A model generated the notes under the pieces. That model made no database searches, had not been told where the DNA came from, and saw only the letters and a program-made list of their open reading frames with translations. A stretch of 64,000 nt of DNA from Annona cherimola. Taxonomy: Eukaryota; Streptophyta; Magnoliopsida; Magnoliales; Annonaceae. How positions within the stretch are numbered: position 1 is the stretch's first letter; each line of letters opens with the position of its first letter. The translations under genes and the position numbers were made by a program. The DNA lies in NCBI GenBank assembly GCA_030490835.1, contig CM059972.1, positions 54,665,563 to 54,729,562 on the forward strand, written 5' to 3'. This document shows, piece after piece, positions 20,727 to 34,396 of the stretch.

Positions 20727-21702
20727 GTTTAATCATTTTTCTCGATTCCTTTTTCCATTAAATGCCTTTTTAGGTCATTAAACCAATTTAGCATACACAT
20801 AGGATATCATAAATTTCATACTTAGTCATATCTTGATCAATCATGCCTTATCATTTGACCATAAATTTTTTTTTCGCTATTTATGGTCAAAATCATCACA
20901 TAGTCACAAACACAACATAATCCTTATACAATATTAAATCACCATTAATGTCATTAGACATACAACCATACAATTCATAGAGTTCAATCACAGATAACTT
21001 GTAGAAATTCATTTTTTTCTTAAATCTCCACTTGTGCTCCTTGCATGGTTTCCCCTTTCACCCGTCTTTAGGATTTGGAAAACAAAACTGTGAGTCGAAA
21101 CTTAATAAGCAAGCTGTAAGGTTTTCAGGCAATATATTTTCATTGAAAATAACTTGGAAAACAACATTATACCTACTCGAGTGTATATCTTAAAACATGC
21201 TTCTTATACCCGTCCAGGGTATGTTATAAACAATGCAATGCATTATTTAAAATCATGACATCCCTTTGGATAGAAGCTAGACAACCATCTACTTTCATCC
21301 TCTCTCCCATTCCAGGGAGGCACCGCCGGCCCTTGACCTCTCTTAGCGACTTGGCTGCACCAAAGGGGGACATTCGGTCCGCTTACACTTTTGAAGTGGA
21401 CCTCATGCTTTTGTGCACATGTTTTCTTTCATAAACATGAACTTTGATATGCTAGCATTATTTTTCAATCATAAACTCATGATTCATCAATTAATATAAG
21501 TACTTGAAAAGCACTAAGTAATTCATTTATTTCATTGAAAATAACATTTCAATATACATTTAAATAAGGAATGACCATCCTTAAACAATTGATAAAGAAT
21601 TGAAATAATTCATTTGCTAACTCATTTAAATAGTTAGAATATCATTGATAAATATGTTATCACATTTAATAAAACAAAGCATTTAGAAAATTTCTTGCTT
21701 AC

Positions 21703-21746
21703 CTTGCTTGCTTAGCTTTCCGCCTCGTTTATCTCTTTGCCTTTGC
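21703..21746 (-). other. conserved LTR micro-exon candidate, 44 nt (C2)
   Basis: Minus strand: TATGTATAG / GCAAAGGCAAAG ... GCAAG / GTAAGCAAG. Same layout as the other copies. Confidence 0.55.
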
Positions 21747-24569
21747 CTATACATAAACATAGAATTGCATTCATAACAATCCATTTGCTTGCACTCACTT
21801 AGTTTTCCAATCCCATAATCCATATCATACATAATCAACTTGGATTTTCAAGTCGATCATAGATACATAACATGCACTTGTGCATTACATCATTCATTCC
21901 ATACTGTGTTTTAATCCCATATTTAGGGTAAACATATAACATTCATTCATAATTCATCATTTCAGAATTTAAATCTCCCATTAACCATTTTTCATCTAGT
22001 TTCCATTTTTCTTACGTCAATGATTATTTTAAGCATATAAATGAGGTTTCAAGCCTCATAATTAAATCTCAAAAATTGAGATAATTAATCTTCATTCATA
22101 CAGTAATATCCTCATACATTTTATCACATTTTCATGCATATTTTTCATTTTAGCAATCTCACATAAGCCACATATCATTCATTCATACATATGCTCTACA
22201 TACATTCAACATACAACACATATATTATGTGTTTCTTAAAATTTCTTAACACAGAAACTTACACCCATTTTCATCATCATTAAACCCCTTAATTAACATA
22301 TAATTTAGGGTATAATTTTTTATTTTTAATCCATTTATCACTGGTTCCCAAAACAGCCATGTTAAGACCCGTTTTTTCATCCTTTCAAGGCCTCTTTCAA
22401 GACTTAAATCATAACAGATTTTTAAGTCATAATTTTCAGCAACTAAACATTATTTTCTTAACTCGAATTTAGGGTATTATCACATACTTAAAATCCATAA
22501 TTCATTTGCTTCCATAACAGCAACATTTTCATGCATATAGGGCATCCATTTTGACCCGTTTTGACGTGTCCATACATATATCCATAAAATAAGATTTAGG
22601 AAAAATCTTTTAAAGCCCTTTTGGACACTCAAAGTACCCTGATCCTAGGGTATTTTACCCTCCATAACATTAATAAATCATTTATTTACAAAAAGCAACA
22701 AAAATCATATGGAAAGCACCCGTTTTGGCCCCCGTTTGGACGTCCCATATACATACCCTAAAAAATCAGATTTAGGAAAAAATCATCCAGCCCACTAAGG
22801 CCGTCCAAAGGGTCCTTAATTTAGGGTACTTTACCCTATAATTAATTCATAAATAATTTAAGCATTTCCTTGTATCATTTTTAACTCAAAAATGGAAAAA
22901 TTGGGCATTTCTTGAAACCCTAAGTTCCATATTTGCTAAAATCATTAAAAAATGCTCAAATCAACATATGTAATCCAAAATAATGTGAATTACATCCAAA
23001 TCATCATGCTTGAATCATAAAGAAACTTGGTTTAGGGTTTTGAGAATTTCCGAGTTAGCTTTCATCTCAAATTCCAACTTAAACTTCCATTTTCACTCTC
23101 TTGAACTCTTGATCTCATTTAAATCTTTCAAAAATCATTCAATACCATATTAAGGCATCATAACTCAGCCTTTAAGAGTTATTTATGAACCATATTCATG
23201 GCTCATGAATTGAGAGAGAAAACTTGATTCAAATGATTCAAAACTCAGGTTTTAAACCTAACTTGAATCCAACTTGTTTTGCTTGGTTCCTCTTCTTTTT
23301 CTTCCTTCTTTTCTTCTCCTTTTCTCATTTCCCCTTGCTGGTTTGGACGTGCCCAAGAGTTTCTTACACTTAGCAAAATTTTGGAAATTTCTTCCCCCTT
23401 TCACATGCACATGTTTTCAAGGTATATCAATATTTATTTTTATTTTTTTAACCAGATCATGGGACCCACTTGCCACATATCATGAGGGTAATTTATTTCT
23501 AACTTATCCCTTGATGACATGAAATTTTTATATCCAAGTAAAATATGCATTTTCTAATTATAAAAAATCATCAAAAATACACATTTAAGGAGTGCATTGC
23601 TGTCCACTAGGTGACACCCCTTTTTAGCTTAGATTTTGAAATTTTTATGTCTCATTTTCCACTTATTTATGTGCCCATTTACTTTTCCTAGGTATTAGGC
23701 AACTTATACATGTATTTTAGCATTTTTAAAAATCAAATTTCCATGCCAAACATGTCGTTGGACGTCCCTTTATTTGCCACAAATCCTATGCTCCATTTGA
23801 GATAGATATTAGGCATTAATCCTTTACTTTTCCATGAATTTGACCATTAAATAAAGACATAAAGTTCAGCTCAATCCACCCAAAATTTGACACCTTGCAT
23901 AGCATTAAAACATGTCATTCTCTCAAATGCTTTTTATTAAATGCTATGGTAGTCTAGGGTACACAAAATCAATTCTAGGTACCTTTTCTAATTAAAAACT
24001 TTCTTATAGTAATTATCTTAATCAAATCCATTCATACCACAGATTTCATAATTTTATTCAATAGTTTCAAATTTCATCTTAAACCGACGTTTCTACGTCA
24101 AGTTATGAACCTTTGAAAATAACCTTAGAGTGTGAGATTAAAAAAATTAATTATCACCTTAATCTCATCACTTGTGTCTTAATCCAATACATACATAATG
24201 TTGAGCCCAAATCATGAGCTTTCCTTCAAAATTTAATCTCATTTCGCCTCACAGGCGTTAAGTTATGAATTTCTATGATTTTCAACATAATTCCATAATT
24301 TCCATTTTAATCTCTATTAATTAAATCATGAAAATTAAAATAAATATTCATGCCAAATTAGCATATTCTAATCCTCCTTAAGCCCCTTTAGTCATCTTGA
24401 CTCACATTAAGCTTTGGCAATTAATCTTAATCACCATTCTTAATTGCAAACCCTAATTGCAAAATTCATCAATTCATGAAAATCATCCAAAAATCAATCA
24501 ATTCATACATAAATCATAATTACACCTTAAATGTTATTATATGAGTCTTACTTGGGTCTGAGTATTATA

Positions 24570-24583
24570 ATCCTCCTCCCTTT
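24570..24583 (-). other. polypurine tract of element C2
   Basis: The minus strand reads AAAGGGAGGAGGAT immediately before the 3' LTR, preceded by GGTTTCGGGACGAAACC. Confidence 0.85.
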
Positions 24584-24599
24584 ATAATAGGTTTCGTCC

Positions 24600-25375
24600 C
24601 GAAACCGTCTACTTTTGGAATAACTGGGAACACTTCCTTCCTACCTCTTCCTTCAGTTCCCAAGTATCCTCACTTTCGGAATACCTATTCCATTGAACTT
24701 TAACATACTCAATTTCTCTATTACGAAGCTGTTGCACCTTATGATCTAGAATCCTAACAGGTCTTTTCTCATAATTCAAATGATCTTGAATTGGTAGGTT
24801 CTCTACTACTAACACATGTGTTGGATCTGAAATATACTTCCTTAATATTGAAATATGAAAAACATTATGGACTTCAAATGGCCCGATAAACTTGGGATTT
24901 AACTTGCTTTTTTTCCAAACCTTGTGACTCCTTTGAATGGTGTGACCTTTATAAAAACATGTTAGCCAACTTGGATATTCAAATCCTTTTTCTTGCAATA
25001 TGTGTAACTCTTTTGCCGACTGTGGGTTGTGAGTATACACTGGCGAATAACTTGCACTTTGTCTGTCATTCACTGAGACAAGTTTGGGGCTAACTTTTTC
25101 TCTCTAACTTCATCCCAGTTTAATGGTATTCGACACTGTCGTCCATATAATGCTTCGAATGGTGTCATTTGATTACTAGCTTGGTAACTGTTATCGTATG
25201 CGAACTCTGCTATCGATACATATTCATCCAACGATCCTCCAAATTCCAATGTACACATACAGAGCATATCCTCGATAATCAAGTTTACCTGCTCCGTTTG
25301 TCCATCGGTCTGGGGATGAAATGTCGTGCAAAACTTTAGTTGGGTGCCTAGGGTTTCGTGTAAACTCTTCCAAAA
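24600..25375 (-). pseudogene. C2 integrase C-terminal half and chromodomain
   Basis: Right to left: HPQTDGQTEQVN (the catalytic Glu is kept) near 25300, LEFGGSLDEYVSIAEFAY, ALYGRQCRIPLNWDEV, an SH3-like segment with a deletion of the usual LEKIG...ALS block (about 24860-24890), HNVFHISILRKYISDP, then a readable chromodomain near 24640-24760 ending KVQWNRYSESEDTWELKEEV. A frameshift lies near 25072. This is the chromatin-targeting tail that marks a chromovirus. It is better preserved than the C1 copy, consistent with later insertion. Confidence 0.88.
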
Positions 25376-26158
25376 TCAAGACATGAATGTCGTATCTTGA
25401 TCGGATACTATAGATTTAGGCACTCTGTGGAGCCATACAATATCCTTGTAGTACACTTTAGCCAATCTTTTAGCTGTATAGGTCCTCTTTATGGGTATAA
25501 AATGTGCAACCTTAGATAATCGATCCATTATTACCCATATAGAGTCATTTCCTGCTACTGTTTTCGGTAATCCTTCGATAAAATCAATTGTAATGTCGTC
25601 CCATTTCCATTCAGGAATTTCTAAAGACTGTAGTTTTCTTGGCATTCGTTGGTGATTTGCCTTCACCCTTTGACAAGTTAAGCACTTTGATACATATTCA
25701 GCGATCTCTCTTTTCATGTTATTCCACCAATATGCTTTCTTGAAATCCTGATACATCTTCGTGCTTCTCGGATGCATAGAAAATGGTGAGAAATGTGCTT
25801 CTTTGAGAATCTGTTCCGTCAATTCTCCTGAATTAGGTATGCATATGCGACCTTTGTATCGATACATACCTTGCTCATCCATAATGAATTCATTCAACCC
25901 CTTTTTCTTCATCTTTTCCACATATGTATGTAGGTCTGTGTCCTCTTGCTGCGCAATCTTAATCTGTTCAAATAACGATGATTGTATGTGCATTTGTGAT
26001 AATCTCGTTTGAACTCCAGGAGGACATATAATCAATTTTAGTTGCCTTATTTCTCGAAGCAAACCTTCTTCTTTAGTGATAAGGTGCGCTATGCTGGCAT
26101 TTCTGCTCAATGTATCAGCTACCACATTCGCCTTACCTGGACAGTATAAAATCTCCAA
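25376..26158 (-). pseudogene. C2 integrase N-terminal half, open for about 260 codons
   Basis: It contains the tail of RNase H (PGKANVVADTLSRNAS), the HHCC zinc domain (HFSPFSMHP... CLTCQRVKANHQ, about 25660-25800), the first catalytic Asp in TIDFIEGLPKT near 25580, IWVIMDRLSKVAHF, and the second in SIVSDQDTTF near 25395. The frame stops at TGA just after FMS (25375-25373), where related copies encode Gln or Arg. Both catalytic Asp and the zinc ligands are present, so apart from that stop this stretch is in good condition. Confidence 0.9.
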
Positions 26159-26560
26159 ATCATAGTCCTTAAGTAACTCAAGTCATCTCCGTTGTCGCAT
26201 ATTCAATTCCTTCTAAGTAAAAATATATTTGAGGCTCTTGTGATCCGTATATATCTCTCATTTAACACCATACAGGTAGTGTCTCCAAATTTTCAAGGCA
26301 AATACCACTGCTGCTAGTTCTAAGTCATGAGTGGGGTAGTTTACTTCATTGGGCTTCAACTGCCTTGATGCATAAGCTATCACCTTTCTTTTCTGCATTA
26401 GCACGCATCCTAGTCCCTTCCTTGAAGCATCACTGTACGCCACAAATCCTTCATTTCCTTCAGGTACAATTAAGATACGTGCTTTTACCAATCGTTGCTT
26501 CAACTCTTGAAAACTGCGTTCACATTCATCATACTATACATACTTGACTCCTTTACGAGT
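26159..26560 (-). pseudogene. C2 RNase H
   Basis: [18 protein letters not shown] (first Asp), [15 protein letters not shown] (Glu) and YTDHKSLKY (Asp) keep the three metal-binding residues. Stops interrupt after YGVK (26257), in KYIFT-stop-KEL, and at the Trp of QRRWLELL (TGA near 26185). The last of these is shared with the C1 and B copies. Confidence 0.88.
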
Positions 26561-26982
26561 CAACCTCGTCAATGGGGCTGATAGTTGTGAAAAACCTTCC
26601 ATAAATCTCCTGTAGTAGCCTGCCAATCCCAGAAAACTTCAGATTTTTGTAATAGTCATTGGTCTCGGCCACTTCAATACTGCCTCAATCTTTTGTAGGT
26701 CCACTTGTACTTCCTTTTCTGAAATTATATGTCTAAGAAATGCTACTTGCTTTAATCAGAACTCACATTTCTTCAGCTTAGCATATAATTTCTCCTTTCT
26801 TAGTCTTTCCAGTACTCTTCTCAAGTGAATCTCATGCTCCTCTTTTGACTTGGAGTAAATCATGATGCCATCAATAAAAATGACCACAAATTAGTCCAAA
26901 TAATCCCGAAATACCCTGTTCATCATATCCATAAATACAACAGGGGCATTAGTGAGTCCGAAAGGCATCACTAAAAACTCAG
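26561..26982 (-). pseudogene. C2 reverse transcriptase, C-terminal half
   Basis: Reading leftward from the C3 insertion: [35 protein letters not shown], then the thumb/connection [21 protein letters not shown]. The canonical FIDD catalytic pair is FIDG near 26870 (GAC to GGC). Stops replace Gln in LDQF (TAA) and Arg in EIRSFLG (TGA). Reverse transcriptase copies element RNA into DNA inside the particle; this copy could not. The domain resumes at 31050 across the inserted LTR. Confidence 0.88.
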
Positions 26983-29900
26983 TGTGGCACCCCAGCCCGA
27001 GAGTCACAACCTTACTCCAAGATCTATCAATTGGTAAACGTGATCAGGATTGTTGCCTTGTCACTTGGTGAGCTATTTGGATATTTATCCCTTTTATCTT
27101 AACTCTTTAGGAGTTTAATCATTTTTAAATATTTTATTGGAAATATATACATATGTTCTCATAATTTTCCATTGCTTAACCATTTCATGATAAATCATTC
27201 TCAATAATTGACCATAAATTTTTTTTTTGCTATTTATAGTCAAAATCATCACATAGTCATAAGCATAACAAAATCCTTATACAACATTCAAATATCAATA
27301 ATATCATTAACATACAACCATACATATCACAGAGTTCTATCACAAGAACATGTAGAAATTCATTTTTTTCCTTGAATCTCCACCTATGCTCATTGCATGG
27401 TTCTTCTCTTCACCTGTTTTTATGATTTGGAAAACAAAATTGTGAGTCGAAACTCAATAAGCAAGGTATAAGGTTTTCAGACAATTCATTTTCAAGGTAA
27501 ATTATATAAATGCATTTCTCTCCATTCGATTGAAGACACTTAGCAAGTGATCAACTACCGATGGAGTAGAAACCATTTCATAAATCATTCATGGAAAGCC
27601 ACTTTATACCCTCTCGAGAATATATCTTAAAACATGCTTCTCATACCCATTCAGAGTATATTATAAACAATGAAATGTATTATTTAAAATCATGACATTC
27701 CTTTGGATAGAAGCTAGCTATACAACCATCCATTTTCATCCTCTCTCCCATTCTAGGGAGGCGTCGCCGGGCCTCGGCCTCTCTTAGCGACTTGGTTGCA
27801 CCAAAGGGGGACATTCGGTCCACTTACACCTTTGAGGTAGACCTCATGCTTGTGTGCACATGCTTTCTTTCATAAACATCAATTTTGACATGCTAGCATG
27901 ATTTTTCATTCATAAATCATGAATTCATCATTTAACATAAGTACTTGGAAAGCAGTAAGTAATTCATTTACTTCATTGGAAATAACATTTCAATACGTAT
28001 TTAATAAGGAATGACCATCCTTAAACATCTTAGAAAGAATTGAAATCATTCATTTGCTAACTCATTTAATCAGTTAGAACATCATTGATAAGCATTTTAT
28101 CACATTTGATAAAACAAAGTATTTTAGAAAACTGCTTGCTTACCTTGCTTGCTTAGCTTTCCGCCTCGTTAACTTCTTTGCCTTTGCCTATACATACACA
28201 TAACATTGCATTCATAACTAGTCATTTTCTTGCATACACTTAGTTTTCCAATCCCATAATCCATATCATACATAATCAACTTAGATTTTCAAGTCGATCA
28301 TACATACATGACAGGCACTTGTGCATCGTATCATTCATTTCATATCGTGTTTTAATCTCATATTTAGGGTAAACACATAGCATACATTCATATCTCAACA
28401 TATGATAGCATACATTCATATCTCAGCATATGAGAATTTATATATCTCATTATCCATTTTTCATGCATTTTCCATTTTTCCTACGTCAATGCTTATTCTA
28501 AGCATATAAGTGACGTTTCAAGCTTCATAAATAAATCTCAAATATTGAGATAATTAATCCTCATTCATACAGAAATATCCTTATGCATTTTATCACATAT
28601 TCATGCATATTTTTTATTTTAGCAATCTCACATAAGTCACATATCATCCATTCATACATATGCTCCATATATGTTCAACATATAACACATATATTATGTG
28701 TTACTTAAAATTTCTTAACACAAAAACTTACACCCATTTTCATCATCATTAAACCCCTTAATTAAAATATACTTTAGGGTATAATTTTGTATTTTTAATC
28801 CATTTATCACTGATTTCCAAAACAGCCATGTTAAGACTCATTTTTCATCATTTAAACGCTTCTTTCAAGACTTAAATCATAACATATTTTTAAGTCATAA
28901 TTTCCAGAAACTAAACATGCTTTTATCAACCCAAATTTAGGGTATTATCACATATTTAAAATCTATAATATTTTCATACATATAGAGTATCCATTTAACC
29001 CATTTTGACGTGTCCAAACATATATCCATAAAATCAGATTTAGGGCAAATCTTTCCAAACCCTTTTGGACACTTGAAGTATCTTAAACATAGGTTATTTT
29101 ACCCTCCATAACATCCATAAATCATTTCATTACAAATAGCAACAAAAATCATATGGAAAGCACCCATTTTAGCCCCCGTTTGGACGTTCCACATGCATAC
29201 CCTAAAAATTAGATTTAGGGCAAACCCATCCAGCCCACTTAGGCCATCCAAAGTATCCAAAATTTAGGGTAATTTACCCTAAAATTAATCCATAAATAAT
29301 TTAAGTGCTTCCTTGTATCATTTTAACCCAAAAATAAAAAAATCGGGTTTTTCTTAAAACTTAGGGTTTCATAATTTGCTAAAATCATTAACAAATGTTT
29401 AAATCATCATATGTAATTCCAAAGAACATGAATTAAATCCAAATCAATATGCTTAAATCATACAGAAATTTGGTTTAGGCTTTTGACAATTTCCAAGTTA
29501 GCTTTCATCTCAAAACCCAACTTAAACTTCCATTTTCACTCTCTTGAACTCTTGATCTCATTTAAATCTTTCAGAAATCATTAAATCCCATTATTAAGGC
29601 ATCATAACTCAGCCTCTAAGAGTTCTTTATGAACCATATTCATGGCTCATGAATTGAGAGAGAAAAACTTGATTTAGGTGATTCAAAACTTAGATTTCAC
29701 TTACTTAAATCAACCCTAACTTGAATCCAACTTGAGTTGCTTGGTTCTTCTTCTTTTTCTCCTCCTTTTTCTTCCTCTTTTCTTCTCCTTTTTCTCCTTT
29801 CCCCTTTCTGGTTTGGACGTGCCCAAGAGTGCTCAAGACTTAGCAATTTTTAGGAAATTTCTCCCCCCTTTCTCTTCATATGCATGTTACCAAGCTTATC

Positions 29901-31049
29901 CCCTTTTTATGATTTTTTTAACCAGCTAGTGGGACCCATTTTCCACATGTCATCAGGGTAATTAATTTCTACCTTATCCCTTGATGACATGATATTTTTA
30001 TAACCAAGTAAAATTTTCATTTACAAATTTATAAAAATCCACAAAATCAATGCATTTAAGCATCATGTTGCTATCCACCCATGGAACGCCCACTCTATGC
30101 TAGCTTTTGACATTTTTGTCACTTTTTCCACTTATTTATGTGCCCATTTACTTCACCTAGGCATTAGGCAACTTGGATACATTTTTTAGGATTTTAAAAA
30201 ATCACATTTCATGCCCATAATGCCCTTGGACGTCGCTAGCTCTTGCCACATAACCTATGCTCCATTTGAGCTAGATATGAGGCAATTAACCATGACATTT
30301 AATCCTTGAATTTTCCATGGATTTTACCATTAAAAAATTCTTTAAAATTCAGCTCAATCCATTCAAAAATTGACACCTTGCATAGCATTTAAACATGTCA
30401 TTTTCTCAAATGCTTTTTATTTAATGCTATGGCAGTCTAGGATACACAAAGTCAATGCTAGGTACCTTTTTCTAATTAACCACTTTCCCATGGTAATTAA
30501 TTTAATCAAATCTACTCATTCCATAGATTTCATAATTTTATTCAATCGTTTCAAATTTCATCTTAAACCGACGTTTCTACGTCAAGTTACGAACCTTTGA
30601 AAATATCCTTAGAGTATGAGATTAAAACAAATAATTATCATATTAATCTCATCACTGGTGCCTTAATCCAATCCATACATAAGGTTGAGCCCAAAATCAT
30701 AAGCTTTCCTTTAAAATTTCATCTCATTTCGCCTTACAGGCGTTAATTTATGAATTTTCTATGATTTTCAACATAACTCCATAATTTCCATTTTAATCTC
30801 TATTAATTAAATCATGAAATTAAAATAAATATTCATGTCACATTAGCACCTGGTAATCCTCCTTAAGCCTCCTTAGTCATCTTGACTCACATTAGGCTTT
30901 GGTGATTAATCTTAATCATCATTCTTAATTGCAAACCCTAATTGTAAAAGTCATAAATTTATGAAAATCATCCAAAATTCAATCAATTCACACATAAATC
31001 ATCATTACACTTTAAATTATATGAGTCCTACTTGGGTCTGGGTATTACA
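26983..31049 (-). mobile_element. solo C-type LTR (C3) inserted in C2 reverse transcriptase
   Basis: The left end TGTGGCACCCCAGCCC and right end GGGTATTACA fit LTR termini; length 4067 bp. The RT reading ...RTRYGHY|EF... is split exactly here and rejoins when the LTR is removed. The right target copy is CATAG (31050-31054); the left side reads CAG, so two bases of the left duplication appear lost. It is closely similar to the C2 LTR. It contains micro-exon 28144-28187, donor 29699-29704 and the hairpin module near 27745. Confidence 0.92.
28144..28187 (-). other. conserved LTR micro-exon candidate, 44 nt (C3)
   Basis: Minus strand: ATGTATAG / GCAAAGGCAAAG ... GCAAG / GTAAGCAAGC. Confidence 0.55.
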
Positions 31050-31615
31050 CATAGTGTCCATACCTTGTTCTAAAAGCTATCTTATGAACATCGGCAAGAC
31101 TTATCCTTAGCTGATGGTACCTCGACTGCAATCTATCTTGGAAAAATATTATTGCTCCTTTCAACTGATCAAACAGATCATCAATACTTGGCAATAGGTA
31201 CTTGTTCTTCACTGTAACCCTGTTCAACTCCCTGTAGTCAATGCACAATCTAAGACTCCCATCTTTTTTCCTCACAAATAGCACTAGAGCTCCCCAGGGT
31301 GATACACTAAGTCTAATAAAAACTTTATCCAATAGCTCCTGTATTTGAGTTCTCAACTCATTCATTTCTACTGGTGCCATTCAATATGGGGCCTTAGATA
31401 TTGGAGCTGTGCCTGGTATGATGTCAATTGTCATATTCATTTCCCTTTCTGGAGGTAATGTAGTCAATTCCTGTGGAAAAATATCCAAAAATTCCTTAAC
31501 CACTGGAATTTGATTTATTTCCATCTCCTTTTCTTTCTTCGCATGTACTGATACCAAATACGCTTGGCAGTTTTGGCGGATCATTTTAACCGCTTTCATA
31601 GAAGATATCAGTATT
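31050..31615 (-). pseudogene. C2 reverse transcriptase N-terminal half and protease-RT linker
   Basis: Right to left: IPVVKEFLDIFPQELTTLPPER, then IDIIPGTAPISKAPY-stop-[41 protein letters not shown] (fingers, with the first catalytic Asp region following), [19 protein letters not shown], and RTRYGHY at the insertion border. PYRMAP has TGA for CGA. The usual FSKIDLRSGYHQ reads with substitutions ([13 protein letters not shown]), losing the palm Asp context. Confidence 0.88.
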
Positions 31616-32069
31616 GTTGAATTCTTAGGCTGCCTTAGCCTTCCAATAGCTACATCTTTTTCTGGAGCTATTTAAAATTGCACTTTCTTATTTTTACTGT
31701 CAATCGTTGCTCCCCATTGGCTTAACCAATCCATGCCTAGTATCATATCAAACTCGGTCATGGGTAATAGGATCAGGTCAGCTTCTAAGATCATTGATCC
31801 TATCCTAATTAAACATGTCTTACATACTTGGCTAGAACTGGCTAACCTATAGATAGGGGATTCTACATGAATTACTTTATTGGTTTCCTCTACTGGTAGT
31901 GCATGCATGGTTACATATTGGCAAGCAATGAATGAATGGCTAGCACCCGAATCAAACAATGCTATAGCCGAATTTTCTAAAATATAAACCATGTCTGTAA
32001 CCACTTTCTCCTCCTGCTTTTGAGACTCAGTCCGGGTCAGAGCATGCACTTGCACATGATTTGTAGAGG
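31616..32069 (-). pseudogene. C2 aspartic protease
   Basis: An open stretch at 31672-32055 encodes a retropepsin-like domain: the active-site motif ALFDSGASHSFI, ESPIYRL, ILEADLILLPMTEFDMILGMDWLSQWGA, and the flap/C-terminal part. It cleaves the gag-pol polyprotein during particle maturation. At its upstream side the reading is cut at 32074 by LTR B2, beyond which the gag zinc-knuckle region resumes (35399). Confidence 0.9.
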
Positions 32070-33355
32070 TTCCCTATGGCGCCCCGAACTGGGGTGCCTA
32101 GAAGCCTTACTCCGGGACTATTTTTTATTGGTAAACGTGACTCAGGATTGTTTCCCTGATCACGCGGCTGGTTCTTAATTGGATCTCGTCCAAAAAAAAT
32201 TTCATTTCTTTTATCCATCATCATTTCATTTCTTTACATTTCACTTCATTCATCTTACAAGTAACAATACGCTTGTAATCAATTGCACATATCAAGTGCG
32301 CATTTCATCAAAAACATCTCAACTTGCTCTTCTACGTTAAAGGTCCTATTGACCTAATCATGTCCTTATCATTTCATACATACATACATCCATGAGTTCT
32401 TAGCATACAAGCATTTATCATTTAAGGCATTCCTTATCTCAGTCATATCATATCTATACAAGGCATTTTAAATCTTTTGCCTTCTTAATCCTATAATACC
32501 TATGCAAGGTATCCTGAACATATGTACTAACAGTAACATATCCCTTAGGGCATTCATTTATGCTTCCACATACAAAGGATTACAAACCTTTGGAAATTCC
32601 TTTTTCCTTTCTCAGCGAGAACATGCCTTTCATCACTTGAATTTTCCTGCACCTGTCTAAGGGGGGAAAACAAAACATGAGTCGAAACTCAATAAGAAAA
32701 CATCTTTCATTCTCGTTTAAATGCATTTCTCTCCATTTGGTAGGAGGCACTTAGCAAGTGATCAACTACCAATGGAATAGAAACTTTTTCATAAACCATT
32801 CATGGAAACCTTTCTTAAACCATTCAATTAAACCATTCGTAAATCTCAGTTTTTGGGCATTTCATAAACATTGGATGTGCAAATGCATCATTTTCATTCA
32901 TGACATAATCCTTCATGTGAGGGTATGCTAGCTTGGGGAACATCCTTTCATAATATGATCATTTCCATCCTTAGCGTTGAACCTTCCGACTTGGCAACGT
33001 CAAGGGGGACTCCTTGTCCACTTACTTCCTTGACTAGCCTAATTGATTTTCATTCCATGCATGACTTTCGTCACCCCGGTATTATATACCTCTTACACAT
33101 GACAACTTATCATTCTCATGCAGAGAATTCTTTGCACCATCCATTTGAACATCGGTTCAATGAAACATTATTCAAATTCATGCTGGCATGCCATTTTCAA
33201 ATAGAGAAGAATTTTAACCAATCATTTCAAAGAGTAAGAAAGAGATGAAGGAATGGCCATCCTTAAACAACTTTAGAAACATTCAAGTAAAACAACTTGA
33301 AAGCACTTTAACATGTGAGAATCAAATATCATTTTCAAAGGTCCTGTTTGCTTAC

Positions 33356-33398
33356 CTGTGGCGATCCTTTTGCCCTTCCATCCTTTCCTTGCCTTTTC
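33356..33398 (-). other. conserved LTR micro-exon candidate, 43 nt (B2)
   Basis: Minus strand: CTTGTCTAG / GAAAAGGCAAGG ... CACAG / GTAAGCAAAC. Confidence 0.55.
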
Positions 33399-34396
33399 CT
33401 AGACAAGTAAACATGACTACCTTATACATTTTCATCATGTGTTGTGCTTGTATGCCTTGTTTCTTTTTCAATTCACATATACGTGTCATTTGGTTTTAGT
33501 CCCATATGGTCCATAACACATTAACTTGAAATCATTCTTTGTGTCAATGGTCACATATATATATATATTGACTTACTCGTAAGTCTTTTGATAACCACAT
33601 AGCTATGTAATCTTAGTTAGTTGTTTATCATTCATCATTTCTTTCATTCCATCCTTATATTCATAATATAAATATTAATCTCAAATTTTCTTCAAAATCA
33701 CGCTGTTTACTATTCATAATCACTGTCCATAATTACTGTATCAGATCACTGTAGCAGGTTACTGTTCACAGCGTTGAAAGTTACTGTTTATGGGTTCCAA
33801 AAATTGACATTTTCTTCCAAGATGAAAAATACGTTGGCATAGCTTATGTTTAGTATATCATGGGAAAATTCATGAATTTTGAATTTATCATCATTAACTT
33901 GGTCAATTAAATTATTTTCTCCATATACTAAAATTCATCATAATTTCACTTAAGCATAATCCTTAAATCCAAAAATTATGATATTAATATATCATCATTC
34001 AAACATCATAACTATCATAAACATTCATCCCAAATCATCCTTTAGCAATATTGGAGCATTATTTACTTATTTCATACATGATTTTCCCGAATGCTTTATC
34101 CTTGCTCTAAATTTTTTATGTTTAGGCATAATTCCACTTTGGCATTATAACTATACTTATTTTCTCATGTTTAGGCATTATCTAATCATGGTATAACCTT
34201 ATCTAATATCCAAAATAAGTTTGAGGAGAATCCACTTACCTTAAGTGAAAATATCCTCCTTCCTTCTCCTCTTTCTCTCTCTTCCCTTCTTTCTTTCCTT
34301 CCTCTTTTGCCTAAAACGTGGGTGGGGGTGGGATTTTGAGATTTTTCTCAAGCTTGGGATGGCTTGGCGTGTGAAATTCGTTCAAGCCATTCACCC

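Larger units (their letters stand above)
18889..24569 (-). mobile_element. C-type 3' LTR (C2), carrying solo LTR H
   Basis: Its left end TGTGTCACCCCAGCCC is the LTR terminus, lying inside the RNase H of element C1. Its right end (minus-strand start, TATAATACTCAG, with a G-to-A change at the second base) abuts a polypurine tract at 24570. Without the 1.7-kb H insert it is about 3.97 kb. It carries micro-exon 21703-21746 and the GC-rich module near 21290-21420. The donor seen in C1 and C3 is damaged here (GTTAGG near 23260). Confidence 0.9.

Noticed and set aside
27180..27250. Possible host gene or tRNA in the C-type LTRs
   Set aside because: No cloverleaf, and the sequence repeats at 20850-20900; it is a shared LTR segment.
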